Origin: Lacticaseibacillus songhuajiangensis
GTDB taxonomy: Bacteria > Bacillota > Bacilli > Lactobacillales > Lactobacillaceae
DNA length: 64,000 nt
Assembly: GCF_003946025.1 (NCBI RefSeq)
Contig: NZ_RHNR01000005.1
Coordinates: 1 to 64,000 of the forward strand
Direction of reading: 5' to 3'
Part shown: one piece after another, positions 34,704 to 44,230 of the stretch
How the letters are laid out: each line of letters begins with the position of its first letter
Position numbering within the stretch: the first letter of the stretch is position 1
Translations under genes and position numbers: made by a program
The notes under the pieces: model-generated
Databases searched by the model: none
Seen by the model: only the letters and a program-made list of their open reading frames with translations
Told to the model about the DNA's origin: nothing

Positions 34704-34734
34704 AGTGTAGACCTTTAAGCCCACTTTAAGGCAA
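34704..34734 (-). promoter_or_regulatory. MerR-type promoter of flavodoxin-ADH-AKR operon
   Basis: Minus strand: -35 TTGCCT (34729-34734), 19-bp spacer holding the dyad CCTTAAAGTGGGCTTAAAGG, -10 TACACT (34704-34709). Matches the DUF3737 promoter in -35, spacing and dyad. Confidence 0.78.
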
Positions 34735-35146
34735 GGGCTATTTGCGAAAATTACGCGGCTTTTTGACGCAATAATTGCCGAAGTTACGCCCGGCATGTTT
34801 CATATACGTAAAAAATCGGCAAATTAATTACTGCGAACGAAATGTTTTGCGAATCCACAACGATTTGCGATTGTATCAATTGGTGATTTCGCTATTCTTG
34901 ATTACGGTTGTTGACGTTGCGCGAAGCTGGCACAAAATTATTCTGGATGATGGTGTTTAGGAGAGTCTTGGTGCATGTGGGTCCACACACCAACTCTTAA
35001 TCCCGCCCCGCCGCCTAAAATAATTATGTGATAGATCCACGCAATAATACCGATATGACAGCGCGCGCCTTGGCCGGCCGCACTCAATTATCAGAGCAAG
35101 ACTAATTCGAAACGACATAAACACAGAATAAAGGAGAACTAAAACA
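34735..35146. other. intergenic region before secreted SLAP protein
   Basis: About 410 bp without a gene I can support. Contains a long imperfect hairpin at 34963-34997 (GAGTcTTGGTG...CACCAAcTC) and presumably the promoter of the gene at 35147, which I could not place. Otherwise nothing stands out. Confidence 0.4.
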
Positions 35147-35962
35147 ATGAAGATTTCAACAAAGCTCATGGCCGCCGTGGCGGCACTCAGCATGGCCGCA
35201 CCAGCCTTTACGCCAGTTGCTAGCACGGTGGTCGCACACGCGGCAGTAATTACAGCAACGGATGCCAAGGCTAATGCCGAACAAGCAGCAAAGGACCAGG
35301 CACAAGTTGATGCCAATAACAAAGAAGCAGCTAAGATTGCCGGTGAAAAGTGGACTGGTTCCATGACAAGCAGCAATACATCCTCATCTACTTCCAGTTC
35401 CACGAAGAAATCCACCACGTCTTCCAGCTCTTCTTCCAAGACCAGCTCCTCTAGCAAGACGACAACGTCTAAGCCAAGCACGACGAAGAAGACCACTACT
35501 TCTACCACTAAGAAGGCAACCACGACCGCAAAGAAGAGCAACTTTCGCCTCTCCTATAAGGGTGTTGCTGTTACTAAGCGTGCTGCTAGTCTTTACAGCA
35601 TCAACGGTGCTAATCTGGCGAAAACGAGCAAGACACTAAAGAAGAACACCGCCTGGAAGATTACCGCACTGGTATCTCTAAACGGCGTTGACTACTACCA
35701 GGTCGGCACTAACCAGTACCTGTCTTCTAAGGACGCTAGCTTCCGCCGTACCGGCACAGCGCATGTTAACTACAACAAGCACTACGGCATTCAGATTTGG
35801 ACCGCAACGCACGGCTTCGTTAAGAACGCCAACGGCAGTGCCAAGAAGCTCCCAGGCCAGACCAACTGGAAGGTCTTCGGTAAGGCTGTCATCAACGGCT
35901 CCACTTACTACAACCTCGGCGGCGACCAGTACATCGACGCGGCATACGTTACTGTAAAGTAA
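35147..35962 (+). CDS. secreted SLAP-domain surface protein with Ser/Thr-rich linker
   Basis: 271-aa exported protein. Signal peptide (KISTKLMAAVAALSMAAPAF, cleavage near VVAHA), a short helical region, a Ser/Thr/Lys-rich linker (residues about 75-130) likely to span the wall, and a C-terminal pair of SLAP-type modules (FRLSYKGVAVTKRAASLYS and GTAHVNYNKHYGIQIW...DQYIDAAYVTVK) that bind cell-wall polymers non-covalently. ATG at 35147 with AAGGAG upstream. Stands alone with its own terminator. No catalytic domain seen. Confidence 0.85.
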   Translation: MKISTKLMAAVAALSMAAPAFTPVASTVVAHAAVITATDAKANAEQAAKDQAQVDANNKEAAKIAGEKWTGSMTSSNTSSSTSSSTKKSTTSSSSSSKTSSSSKTTTSKPSTTKKTTTSTTKKATTTAKKSNFRLSYKGVAVTKRAASLYSINGANLAKTSKTLKKNTAWKITALVSLNGVDYYQVGTNQYLSSKDASFRRTGTAHVNYNKHYGIQIWTATHGFVKNANGSAKKLPGQTNWKVFGKAVINGSTYYNLGGDQYIDAAYVTVK

Positions 35963-35997
35963 TTGCTTAAGTAATTCATCTCTTTAACTGTTCTTAT

Positions 35998-36048
35998 TAA
36001 CCACGACCCCCCTCAGGGTCATGCAGTTGATAAGGACGGTTATTTTTT
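35998..36048 (+). terminator. terminator of SLAP gene
   Basis: Inner stem GACCC/GGGTC within outer TAACC/GGTTA, followed by a run of seven T on the plus strand. Confidence 0.6.
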
Positions 36049-36175
36049 TATTTACCGACAATCCTGTCATGATCATTTCTAGATGCTCGCGCTTTTTCAT
36101 TAGGTCGTGCTAGGATGAAGTCAAGTATGGCGTTTACGCCATCGATAACACCCGTAGATAAGGACGTGAAATGAC

Positions 36176-38260
36176 ATGTCGATTCCATTAACTAAAAACA
36201 TTAAGACCGCGGGTTGTATTCTCGGCGTTGCTGCAGCACTGACTCTAAGTACTGCCATCGCGCCGCATGCAAGCCCCCACGCGTCTGTCAACACAGTCAG
36301 CGATTCACTGCCCGTCGGGGCACTAGGTCTCAACAAAACCACTAAGATTGATAGCGCATCTAGTGGTGGTATTCGTACTGACACCGGTATTGCTTCAACC
36401 CAACATACCGGTACAAATCGACAATGGGTTATTCCTGTAAGTAATGGCTCATCGCCATCAGTCGTGTTCGACTCAGCAGCCACATATGAAGACCAAGTGC
36501 TCGACGTCAAAATCCAATTTTCAGGAATAAAGACCGAAAGTCGCTATGCTTGGCCAAGCCCAAGGCAGAAAGAAACTCACGGGACAACGCCAACAGCCAT
36601 TGGTATCTATGAGAACATGCAGAACGGGTTCTACTTGTTCGGTGTGCAGGAGGCAACTGTCTCATACACCTACTACCGGCACAATACTTCGGAAATTGTG
36701 CATCTAAACGACGCCGCTCATCCAGCCTACATGACCGTTCGCTCCTTAAACCCTTACGCATTGGGCGGTGGCACTGAAAACCAGCAGATGTCCTGGTGGG
36801 TTGGTAAAGGTACCGTGCAAAAAACCAAGACCATTACCGTGCCCTACACTGAGCAAGAATCTACTTGGCACTCAGGCTACACTAACAGTTACGGCAACTA
36901 TGTCTCTGGTTACTACACGTACCGTACCGTTCACTATACCAAGAACGTGAACGTCAAATACACGGTCACCTATCACGGGATGAAGGCCAGCGGTCTTGAC
37001 GATGGCAAAACGCACAAGAACACCACCCAGAAACTCACTGCTAACTACGGCAATGGATCCGCATCCGCAGGGGTAGATAAGGACATCTATCGTCAGACTC
37101 AAGTTGGTGACTCTGGTATCGTCGATAATCCGGGCAGTAACTTAGCCGATTACCTAGCAGGTGACCTGGATACAGTTTCTGGTGAATGGGCAAAATATGT
37201 AAACAGTCAGGAAGGATATGTCACAAAAGATTCCCTGATTAAACAATATACGCCCGCATTCAACACCGGTAACAAAAATGCCAAAACGCGTGCGCAATCA
37301 TCTGGCAAATTTACTTCCGTCACCAATGACGATGGCTACTCGCCAAACCCAACAGAATTCACTGCGGCTAACAGCATCTTCGGGGCCCAAGGCGCTAACG
37401 GCTCCGACACGGTTGATTCCGATGCGGCTATGTCCGTCGGTTTCAAGATGAGCCCGACCGCCGACTTACAATCCTTTACCGTTGGTAACCCATGGGGCTT
37501 CATGTGGGCCCACTTCAGCGGCGGTGTATACCGCCACAAAGATAAGACCCCGCCTCCACACGAAGACACCCCGAAGAAGGAAGTCTCCAAAGCCACCCTG
37601 CATAAACAAGGCGAAACTTTTGACTACACCATCTCCGGTAAGGTGCCGAAGCGTGAATGGGTCTTCGACAACGGGGAATCGATGTACAAGAAAGATAACT
37701 TCACCATCTCCGACCAGGTGCCGAAGGATCTCTCCATCACGGGTGTCGACGTCGAAGGCATCTACCAGTGGAGCGGCCCCGACAACGGCAACGAGATGCT
37801 GGATAAGAACTACACCCCGGTCAAGGCAACGGTGTCTGGCAATAAAGTGACTGTTTCGACCAAGGACTGGCGCGGCTTCGCCCACTCCAGCGAGAACAAC
37901 TACAAAATTGTCATCCACGTCAAAGCCGACAAGCTCCCGCAGGCCAAGAACAACGAAGATGCCAAGCAGAATAGTAGCGACGTTGGCTTCAGCAATGACC
38001 CCACCAAGAGCGGCTACTACTACATCGATAACAAGGCCGAATCCGACCAGATCATCTACGGCCAAACCTTCACCCCGCCTTCCAACAACGCGCGCACCAA
38101 GATTCTGCGTTTCGAAGGCACGGTTTACCACTATGACTACGACAGCAAGGAAACCGGCGATTTCAGCTTCAACAAGTTAAAGCCGCAAGCGACCAATGAT
38201 GAGAACTTCCAGAAGGCAGGCACTTGGGACAACGCAACAATTTTTGAAGTTTCTACATAG
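36176..38260 (+). CDS. large secreted protein with D2/isopeptide-like C-terminal domain, no anchor
   Basis: 694-aa exported protein. Signal peptide (TAGCILGVAAALTLSTAIA), a long low-complexity Thr/Ser/Gly/Tyr-rich middle, and from about residue 460 a segment (KQGETFDYTISGKVPKREW ... FTISDQVPKDLSITGVDVEG ... NYKIVIHVKADKLPQ) that looks like a fimbrial D2-type domain with isopeptide potential. It ends in ATIFEVST with no LPxTG, membrane segment or wall-binding repeat, so it may be released, bound through a partner, or truncated. AAGGA lies about ten bases before the ATG. I do not recognise the full protein. Confidence 0.75.
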   Translation: MSIPLTKNIKTAGCILGVAAALTLSTAIAPHASPHASVNTVSDSLPVGALGLNKTTKIDSASSGGIRTDTGIASTQHTGTNRQWVIPVSNGSSPSVVFDSAATYEDQVLDVKIQFSGIKTESRYAWPSPRQKETHGTTPTAIGIYENMQNGFYLFGVQEATVSYTYYRHNTSEIVHLNDAAHPAYMTVRSLNPYALGGGTENQQMSWWVGKGTVQKTKTITVPYTEQESTWHSGYTNSYGNYVSGYYTYRTVHYTKNVNVKYTVTYHGMKASGLDDGKTHKNTTQKLTANYGNGSASAGVDKDIYRQTQVGDSGIVDNPGSNLADYLAGDLDTVSGEWAKYVNSQEGYVTKDSLIKQYTPAFNTGNKNAKTRAQSSGKFTSVTNDDGYSPNPTEFTAANSIFGAQGANGSDTVDSDAAMSVGFKMSPTADLQSFTVGNPWGFMWAHFSGGVYRHKDKTPPPHEDTPKKEVSKATLHKQGETFDYTISGKVPKREWVFDNGESMYKKDNFTISDQVPKDLSITGVDVEGIYQWSGPDNGNEMLDKNYTPVKATVSGNKVTVSTKDWRGFAHSSENNYKIVIHVKADKLPQAKNNEDAKQNSSDVGFSNDPTKSGYYYIDNKAESDQIIYGQTFTPPSNNARTKILRFEGTVYHYDYDSKETGDFSFNKLKPQATNDENFQKAGTWDNATIFEVST

Positions 38261-38301
38261 CACCAATCCAGCAATAAATTCATCCATAGCAGTTCATACG
38301 A

Positions 38302-38340
38302 AATAAGGTTCGCACCCTCTTCCGAGATGCGAACCTTATT
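38302..38340. terminator. bidirectional terminator
   Basis: AATAAGGTTCGCA ... TGCGAACCTTATT between convergent genes ending at 38260 and 38343. Confidence 0.87.
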
Positions 38341-38342
38341 GT

Positions 38343-39164
38343 TTAGTACCGGTCTTCGTGCATCGTCGCCGGCCACCCATTAATGCCGTGGTGCTGGTCG
38401 AATTGGCGCAAATCCGCCATTTCATCATCGGTCAGCTTGAAGCCGAAGGTGTCGAAGTTGCTGGCGATGTGCGTTGCGTTCAGTGACATCGGGATGGTTA
38501 CAATCTGCTGCTGGGTCAGGAAACGAATCAGAATCTGGGCACCAGACACGCCATACTTCGCAGCCAATGCCTGAATCTCGGGCAGGTTCATTAGTTCGCG
38601 GCCCTTGGTCTCCGCTAGCGGTGCCCAGGATTCATGGATGATGTCGTGCTGTGTTAAGTAGGCGTGCATGCGTTGCTGTTGCCAGTACAAGTGCGTCTCA
38701 ATCTGATCAATCACCGGCTTGACCGTGCTGTCGGCCATGAGGCTATCGAGTTGTTTGGCATTGAAGTTGGACACACCGATTGCCCGAATTTTGCCCGCCT
38801 GATGTGCATCTTCCAAGGCCCGGTAGCTCTCGTGACTCTGCGGCATTGGCCAGTGCAGAATCATCAGGTCAAAGTAATCGCCACCAAAGCGCCGCAGCGA
38901 AGCATCGATGCCCTGCTTGGTTTCCTCGTAACCGTCCGTATTCGCCTTCGAAGTGATGAACAATTGGTCACGCGCAATACCGGCGTCTTTAATCGCCTGA
39001 CCAACGCCAGCTTCGTTGCCGTAAGCCTGTGCAGTATCAATGCTGCGGAAACCCGCATCCAGCGCCTTCTTCACGTTCACCGCCGTGATGGCCGGTGGCG
39101 TCTGGTAAGTCCCGTAACCCAGGACCGGCATCTGCACGCCATTGTTGAAAGTCACATATTCCAT
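38343..39164 (-). CDS. aldo-keto reductase
   Basis: 273-aa AKR. Tetrad: Asp and Tyr in SIDTAQAYGNE, Lys in ITSKANTDG, His in LILHWPMPQ. The C-terminal nucleotide-binding segment is VTIPMSLNATHIASNFDTFGF. The ATG at 39164 (MEYVTFNNGVQMPVLGYG) has GGAGGC upstream; the longer frame to 39380 is rejected. Second AKR in the window, only moderately similar to the one at 32249. Monocistronic. Confidence 0.94.
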   Translation of the reverse strand: MEYVTFNNGVQMPVLGYGTYQTPPAITAVNVKKALDAGFRSIDTAQAYGNEAGVGQAIKDAGIARDQLFITSKANTDGYEETKQGIDASLRRFGGDYFDLMILHWPMPQSHESYRALEDAHQAGKIRAIGVSNFNAKQLDSLMADSTVKPVIDQIETHLYWQQQRMHAYLTQHDIIHESWAPLAETKGRELMNLPEIQALAAKYGVSGAQILIRFLTQQQIVTIPMSLNATHIASNFDTFGFKLTDDEMADLRQFDQHHGINGWPATMHEDRY

Positions 39165-39307
39165 AGTGAGTGCCTCCGTTTTCTTGATGCCTTCAGTATA
39201 AAGTGACTTATCGAAAGTAACCAGAACAATCCGTGAAGTATTGGTGGTCAATGTGCGCGGTCTGTCCGGATTTCGGCGCAGTTGCACCATCAAACCCGAC
39301 GCGATAC

Positions 39308-39361
39308 AAAAAGTTCCTGCTCTCGGCACGCTGACGCTGCGCCGGAAGCAGGAACTTTTCA
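39308..39361 (-). terminator. terminator of ctpA
   Basis: AAAAGTTCCTGCT ... AGCAGGAACTTTTTG with inner CCGGC/GCCGA pairing on the minus strand. Confidence 0.87.
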
Positions 39362-39383
39362 ATTTAGGCACGAGAACCACAAA

Positions 39384-40802
39384 TTACTTCTCCGCCTGCA
39401 GCTTCTTGACCGCAGCCTTCATTGCATTATCATTCTCGCTAATCTTCTTACCAAGCTGAGTTTCAATCTTCGCCAGCGTCTTGGCATCAGCCGTGCCGCT
39501 TGCAGTCAGCCCGTTAGCACTCTGGAACTTGGCAACGGCGGCCTTGGTGCTAGCACCATAGTAACCGTTGGTGGAACCAGTGGCGTAGCCGAGTGCGGTC
39601 AAGGTCTTTTGCAAGGTCTTGACGTCGGCGCTCACGGCTTCTGGCTTCACGGAGGTGCCGGTGAAGGTGCTCAGGTAAGCGTAACTCGGGTAATCCGCCT
39701 TAATGGTTGGCTTAATCCCCTTGTGGTTGATCCACGAACCATCTGGCGTGAGCCACTTGGCAATGGTCAGCTTCAGTTCGGCGTTCTTCCCCATCTGCGC
39801 AACGGTCTGCACCGTGCCCTTCCCGTAACTGGTGGTCCCAATCAGCGGGATGCCGGCACTCTGGTTGAGCGCTGCGGCGGTGATTTCACTAGCGGAAGCC
39901 GAGTTACCGTCAATCAGCACGACCGTTGGTTCGGTAACCTTAAAGCCCTTGTCGTATTCCTTACCGGCCTTGTAAACTTCGGCCTTACCGGTCCGCGACT
40001 TAACCTTGAGAATGGTTTTACCATTCTTCAGCCACATCGAATCAATCTTCAGTGCCTCTTGAAGGACACCACCAGGATTACCACGCAGGTCGAGGACGAA
40101 CTTCTTGGCCCCCTGCTTGCGCAGCTTCTTGACCGCGTTCTTCACCTGCTTCCCAGAAGTCTCGGTGAAGGTACTGAAGGTGATAATCCCGATGCTCTTG
40201 TCGGTCTTATCAAGACTAGTCGTCACACTCGGCACACTGACCTTGGCGCGCGTCATGGTGAAGGTGAGCTGCTTACTGCCGCGGCTCACAACCAGCTTGA
40301 CCTTGGTGCCAATCTTGCCGCGCACCTTAGAAACGACGGCGTTGATGTCCTTTTTGGCCATCGACTTACCGTCGACGCTGACAATTTTGTCGTTTGGTTT
40401 GATACCGGCCTTCTGCGCGGCCCCGCCATTGGTGAGCGAGTCGACGTACACGCCGTCACTCGTCTGCGCCATGGTGGCACCGATACCGCCAAAGGAGCCG
40501 GAAATCTGCGTATCAAGGCTCGTCGCGTCGGAATTCTGCAAGTAGTTACTGAACGGGTCGCCCAGCGTCTTGACCATGCCGCTGATGGCACCATCAGCCA
40601 GTTTCTTCTCACTGACCTGCTTGTAATAGCTGCCCTCAATTGTGGCGTAGGTTTTGAGCACCTTATCAAAGGCACTCGGCACACTGGTGGTGACCGTCTG
40701 GGTAGCGTGCGGCGCGAAGTAACCGCCAAGCGCGCCGACCCCCAGGGCAACAATCATCCCCGTTATCGCGCCCCATAAGGGCATGCGTTTCTTATTCTTC
40801 AA
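39384..40802 (-). CDS. ctpA: S41 C-terminal processing peptidase with peptidoglycan-binding domain
   Basis: 472-aa extracytoplasmic serine protease. N-terminal membrane anchor (AITGMIVALGVGALGGYF), PDZ domain (about 95-185, GIGATMAQTSDGVYV ... GIKPNDKIVSVDG), S41 catalytic core with Ser in DGNSASASEI and Lys in SYGKGTVQT, and a C-terminal peptidoglycan-binding repeat (ALGYATGSTNGYYGASTKAAV). Start is a TTG at 40802 overlapping the yozE stop (TTGA); the next ATG would cut into the N-terminus. Last gene of the msrA-yozE-ctpA run. Confidence 0.95.
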   Translation of the reverse strand: MKNKKRMPLWGAITGMIVALGVGALGGYFAPHATQTVTTSVPSAFDKVLKTYATIEGSYYKQVSEKKLADGAISGMVKTLGDPFSNYLQNSDATSLDTQISGSFGGIGATMAQTSDGVYVDSLTNGGAAQKAGIKPNDKIVSVDGKSMAKKDINAVVSKVRGKIGTKVKLVVSRGSKQLTFTMTRAKVSVPSVTTSLDKTDKSIGIITFSTFTETSGKQVKNAVKKLRKQGAKKFVLDLRGNPGGVLQEALKIDSMWLKNGKTILKVKSRTGKAEVYKAGKEYDKGFKVTEPTVVLIDGNSASASEITAAALNQSAGIPLIGTTSYGKGTVQTVAQMGKNAELKLTIAKWLTPDGSWINHKGIKPTIKADYPSYAYLSTFTGTSVKPEAVSADVKTLQKTLTALGYATGSTNGYYGASTKAAVAKFQSANGLTASGTADAKTLAKIETQLGKKISENDNAMKAAVKKLQAEK

Positions 40803-41035
40803 AACTGGCTTTCCCCCGTTCCTTGTTCCTGATACAGGCGGAACGCCTCGTCAAAAACATCCATGTTGGGCAGGTAGCTGCCGTTTAATTCCAGGTAATC
40901 TGCCAATTCGTGATAATCCGTGCTTTGCTTCGGAAAACTGTGATCCAGGAAGGCATTCTGCGCAAAAGTCGCAACTTCCCCGTGATCATTGGGATTCCGC
41001 TGCGTCATCAGGAAGCGGTAAAAAGAATCACTCAT
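40799..41035 (-). CDS. yozE: YozE family protein
   Basis: 78-aa protein of the YozE/UPF0346 family: [41 protein letters not shown] and [18 protein letters not shown] are typical. Small helical cytoplasmic protein of unknown function. ATG at 41035 with GGGGTAAAGG upstream; overlaps the msrA stop by eight bases and the ctpA start by four, so all three are coupled. Confidence 0.93.
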   Translation of the reverse strand: MSDSFYRFLMTQRNPNDHGEVATFAQNAFLDHSFPKQSTDYHELADYLELNGSYLPNMDVFDEAFRLYQEQGTGESQF

Positions 41036-41552
41036 CGCCTTTACCCCAATGTTCGGCGTTAAACGCACTACGCTGTTCGTGTTCCTGCGCGTAGCGGCGC
41101 GGGTTCTTTTCGTAGAACTGCTGGTGGTATTCCTCGGCCGGGTAGAAGGGCTTGGCGTCCTCAATTTTGGTCACAATCGGGGCATCGAACACACCAGAAG
41201 CGGCGAGTTCGTCGCGAGACTGCTGCGCGAGCTGGCGCTGCTCATCTGAGTTCACGAAGATGACTGGCCGGTAGTTGTCGCCGCGGTCCTGGAACTGACC
41301 CATGGCGTCGGTCGGGTCTGTCTGTTGCCAGTAAATCTGCAGGAGCTGCTTGTAAGTAATCACTTCTGGGTCAAAGGTGACCTGGACGGCCTCGGTGTGG
41401 CCAGTGGTGTGCGAGCAGACCTGCTCGTAAGTCGGGTTGGGCACGTGGCCGCCGGTGTATCCGGACAACACGTTCAGGATGCCGGGCATGGTTTCAAATG
41501 GTTCCACCATGCACCAAAAGCACCCGCCGGCGAAAATTGCTGTTTCTTGCAT
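41028..41552 (-). CDS. msrA: peptide methionine sulfoxide reductase MsrA
   Basis: 174-aa enzyme that reduces methionine-S-sulfoxide in oxidised proteins. Active-site GCFWC at residues 10-14 with catalytic Cys11; also [18 protein letters not shown] and [15 protein letters not shown] at 41552 has GGAGG eight bases upstream, so the longer frame to 41570 is rejected. No fused MsrB domain. Confidence 0.97.
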   Translation of the reverse strand: MQETAIFAGGCFWCMVEPFETMPGILNVLSGYTGGHVPNPTYEQVCSHTTGHTEAVQVTFDPEVITYKQLLQIYWQQTDPTDAMGQFQDRGDNYRPVIFVNSDEQRQLAQQSRDELAASGVFDAPIVTKIEDAKPFYPAEEYHQQFYEKNPRRYAQEHEQRSAFNAEHWGKGDE

Positions 41553-41595
41553 ACTCTTTACCTCCAACATCTGGGGTCGTTTGCCGCTTTCGCTG

Positions 41596-42264
41596 CTACT
41601 TGGCCAAGTAACCCGTCAGGTTAATGACATCGCTACTCAGGTCAATGCGCTGCGCGCGCACGTGCAAGCCGTTGCCCAAATCAAATTGGTTCAATCTTAG
41701 CACAATGCTTTGTTCCTTACTATTAATGCTGACCATCTTGGGCAGGTCGTAATTCTTAGCGACATAGCTCATGACGTAATCAATCGGCACGGACAGCGCG
41801 CCGACGTTAATCTTAGTCGCCTTCAGCAAAATATTGCCGTTGGTTTGCACGTAGGGGTCGCACTGAATGCCAAAGCCCACCGTCGCGCCGAAGAACTTGA
41901 AGTTCCCCTTCAGCACCGCGTGGTCGCCAATGGTCAGTGAGTACTTCATGTTGCTGTTCTTCAGGTAGTGCTTGAGGTAGTTGTTAATGAGACGGTTGAG
42001 TTGCTCTTTCGTGAGCTTGATGCTCATCACGTTGCCCTTATTGTCGGGCAACTTCACGGTGCTCGTTGTCTCAACTGGCTGGGTAACGCGGTGCACGACC
42101 GCCAGGCTCCCGCCGATGATGATGCCGCACAGCACGATGAAGGCCCACTTCCAGAGGTTGAGCGGCCGCTTCAGTTTCATTTTGGCCGGTTTATTGGTAC
42201 TGCGCTGCGCTTTGCGCGGTGAGCGTACTGGCTGCTTAGGTGTCTGCTGCTGATCTTCTGCCAT
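41596..42264 (-). CDS. YpmS family membrane-anchored protein (DUF2140)
   Basis: 222-aa protein with a basic Gln/Pro-rich cytoplasmic N-terminus, one membrane helix ([21 protein letters not shown]) and an extracellular domain with [18 protein letters not shown] and [22 protein letters not shown], typical of YpmS. Function unknown; the gene habitually sits beside an SGNH hydrolase, as here, with overlapping stop and start (TAATG). Confidence 0.92.
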   Translation of the reverse strand: MAEDQQQTPKQPVRSPRKAQRSTNKPAKMKLKRPLNLWKWAFIVLCGIIIGGSLAVVHRVTQPVETTSTVKLPDNKGNVMSIKLTKEQLNRLINNYLKHYLKNSNMKYSLTIGDHAVLKGNFKFFGATVGFGIQCDPYVQTNGNILLKATKINVGALSVPIDYVMSYVAKNYDLPKMVSINSKEQSIVLRLNQFDLGNGLHVRAQRIDLSSDVINLTGYLAK

Positions 42265-43091
42265 TACTTATTCCACTTTCCTTCCGTCGTCTTCATCACG
42301 TCCCATAGCTGGGTCGTCATCTGCTCATAACCCGCGTTGTTCGGGTGGAAGTGATCCTTACCGTAGATGAGGTTGTTGACCGCCTTTTGCTTCTTGGCGG
42401 AGCTGGCCTTCTTCTGGCCGTTCCCCTTGGACAGGACAGAATCGATGTCGACGTAGTACACCTTGTTCAGCGTAGCCAGCGTCTTTTGCGTCTGCTTGTT
42501 CCAGCGCTGGACACTGGTCTGCATCTTGGTGATGTTCGGGAAGTAAACGTAGAACGGGTTGTAAATGCCGAAAACGTAGATCGGCGCATTCGGATTCAGG
42601 GCGCGCACATCACTAATCAGACTTGTCAGGTGCTTCTGGAAGGTGTTAATCCCCTTGGTGACGTCCTTGGTGTTGATACTGAGCATATTCTTTTGCAACA
42701 GGTGCATCAAGTCGTTGCCGCCAACGGTCATGGTGATGATGTCTGCGTTCTTGACGCTGGTTTGCAGTTTCTTTTGCGTGCGCACCCGCTTTTGAATCTG
42801 GCGCGCCGTGTCGCCGGTCACCCCGTAGTTACTCGTGGCAACTTTGCGATTGGTGGCCACCTGCATGTCCTGGGCGATGAGCGGCACGTAGCCGCCCTGG
42901 TGCGTGGTGTCACCCACCCCGTGGGTCAGCGAGTCGCCAACCGCCGCGAGGTGGATGGTGCCGCCATCACCGCCATTGCCACTGGTATCGAGTGCCTTGG
43001 CTGCCGGCAAACCGCTATTGAATGCCAGAAACGCCACGATACTGACAACTAGGAACGTCGCAATCCCCGTGATGACTGATTTCAACTTCAT
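42264..43091 (-). CDS. extracytoplasmic SGNH-family hydrolase
   Basis: 275-aa GDSL-type esterase/lipase. N-terminal membrane segment (FLVVSIVAFLAFNSG), then the four blocks: AVGDSLTHGVGD (Ser), GDTARQ (Gly), VGGNDLM (Asn) and KDHFHPNNAGY (Asp/His). Substrate unknown; it faces outside the cell. ATG at 43091 with AGGGAGG upstream. Head of a two-gene unit with ypmS. Confidence 0.94.
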   Translation of the reverse strand: MKLKSVITGIATFLVVSIVAFLAFNSGLPAAKALDTSGNGGDGGTIHLAAVGDSLTHGVGDTTHQGGYVPLIAQDMQVATNRKVATSNYGVTGDTARQIQKRVRTQKKLQTSVKNADIITMTVGGNDLMHLLQKNMLSINTKDVTKGINTFQKHLTSLISDVRALNPNAPIYVFGIYNPFYVYFPNITKMQTSVQRWNKQTQKTLATLNKVYYVDIDSVLSKGNGQKKASSAKKQKAVNNLIYGKDHFHPNNAGYEQMTTQLWDVMKTTEGKWNK

Positions 43092-43133
43092 TGTGGCCGC
43101 AACCTCCCTTTGTTTAATGCTCTAACTTTAACA

Positions 43134-43165
43134 CAAAAGGGCCGGAACCAAGGTCCCCGCCCTTC
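43134..43165 (-). terminator. terminator of degV
   Basis: AAGGGCGGGGACC...GGTTCCGGCCCTTTTG hairpin on the minus strand, 30 bp after the degV stop. Confidence 0.8.
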
Positions 43166-43195
43166 AATGCGCCGCTACAATGCGGTAATTGTCGC

Positions 43196-44038
43196 TTAAC
43201 CTTCGTAGTACAAAATGGCGAATGCGCCCTGACCCGCGTGAGTGGCCACAACTGGGGTGGTCGTGCGGACGAGCACTTCAACGCCGGGCAGTGCCTGGCG
43301 AATTTCTTCGCCCATCGCCTGGGCGTCTTCCGGAATGCCCACGTAGGACACGCCGACGCCCTTCACGTCTGGCAACTGGCTCATGGTCTGGATGACTTCA
43401 TCCTTGAAGGCGCGGATGGTCTTCATGCCGCGACCCTTCTTGAGAATCTCAAGTTTCCCGTTTTCCATGCTGAGGGTGACCTTGATGTTGAGCAAACTGC
43501 CAATCATGCCGGCAGCCTTAGACAAGCGGCCCCCCTTCACGATGTTGGTCAGATCAACAACGGCCATGCGCAAGGTGGTGTTGGCTTCAACCTGCTTGAC
43601 CGTGTCGAGGATGGTCGCCATTGACGCACCCTGCTCGGCCAACTTAGCGGCTTCAATGACCTGGAAGGACATCGCGCGGTCAGTAAACTCGGAGTCAACG
43701 ACCGTCACGTCGCCATCAGCCATCTCGGCTGCCTGACGTGCGGAGTTCACGGTCCCACTCAGGCTCTCCGCCATGAAAATGCCGAGCACAGAACTACCGT
43801 CGGCGGTCAACTCGTTAAACTTGTCGACCATCGTCCCGATGGCGGGCTGACTGGTTGTCGGCAAGGAATTACTGTTGTTCATCTTCTCGACGAATTCGTC
43901 GCGCTGGATGGTCACACCGTCCACGTAGACAGTGTTGTCAATCATAATACTCAGGGGAATCACCGTGACGTCGTACTGTTTTATTTCTTCCGGCGTCATC
44001 TGGACAGATGAATCGGTGACTACTTTAATCTTGGTCAT
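43196..44038 (-). CDS. DegV family fatty-acid-binding protein
   Basis: 280-aa DegV protein; homologues deliver fatty acids to the FakA kinase for phospholipid synthesis. KVVTDSSVQMTPEE at the start, TTSQPAIG (lipid-binding TSQP loop) near residue 60, ESLSGTVNSARQAA near 90 and GGRLSKAAGMIGSLLNIK near 165 are characteristic. Monocistronic; the ribosome site before ATG 44038 is weak (GAAAG). Confidence 0.95.
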   Translation of the reverse strand: MTKIKVVTDSSVQMTPEEIKQYDVTVIPLSIMIDNTVYVDGVTIQRDEFVEKMNNSNSLPTTSQPAIGTMVDKFNELTADGSSVLGIFMAESLSGTVNSARQAAEMADGDVTVVDSEFTDRAMSFQVIEAAKLAEQGASMATILDTVKQVEANTTLRMAVVDLTNIVKGGRLSKAAGMIGSLLNIKVTLSMENGKLEILKKGRGMKTIRAFKDEVIQTMSQLPDVKGVGVSYVGIPEDAQAMGEEIRQALPGVEVLVRTTTPVVATHAGQGAFAILYYEG

Positions 44039-44230
44039 CTGGAAGCCACGCTTTCTTTTTAAGTTCTTTCTTTAAATCGTTCACGGATAATTATAACGAA
44101 CCCGCCGGAAAAATCATAGTGGCTTTAATGTTCCTTATCATATAGTTTTTAAGACTAGATGTGCTTGACTTAGTTTTGAGAACCAGATAGTATGTAGTCA
44201 GACATGAAAAGGCATACGGGGGTCAGCAAA

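Noticed and set aside
34775-34960. Small plus-strand gene in the intergenic region
   Set aside because: No ribosome site, no recognisable features, and AT-rich background gives such frames by chance.
5160-39300. Whole accessory block as a single integrative element
   Set aside because: No integrase, conjugation genes, flanking att repeats or tRNA was found; it looks like several separate insertions.
38261-39380. MerR-type promoter before the AKR at 38343
   Set aside because: No TTGCCT with a 19-bp spacer and AAGG dyad was found upstream of 39164.
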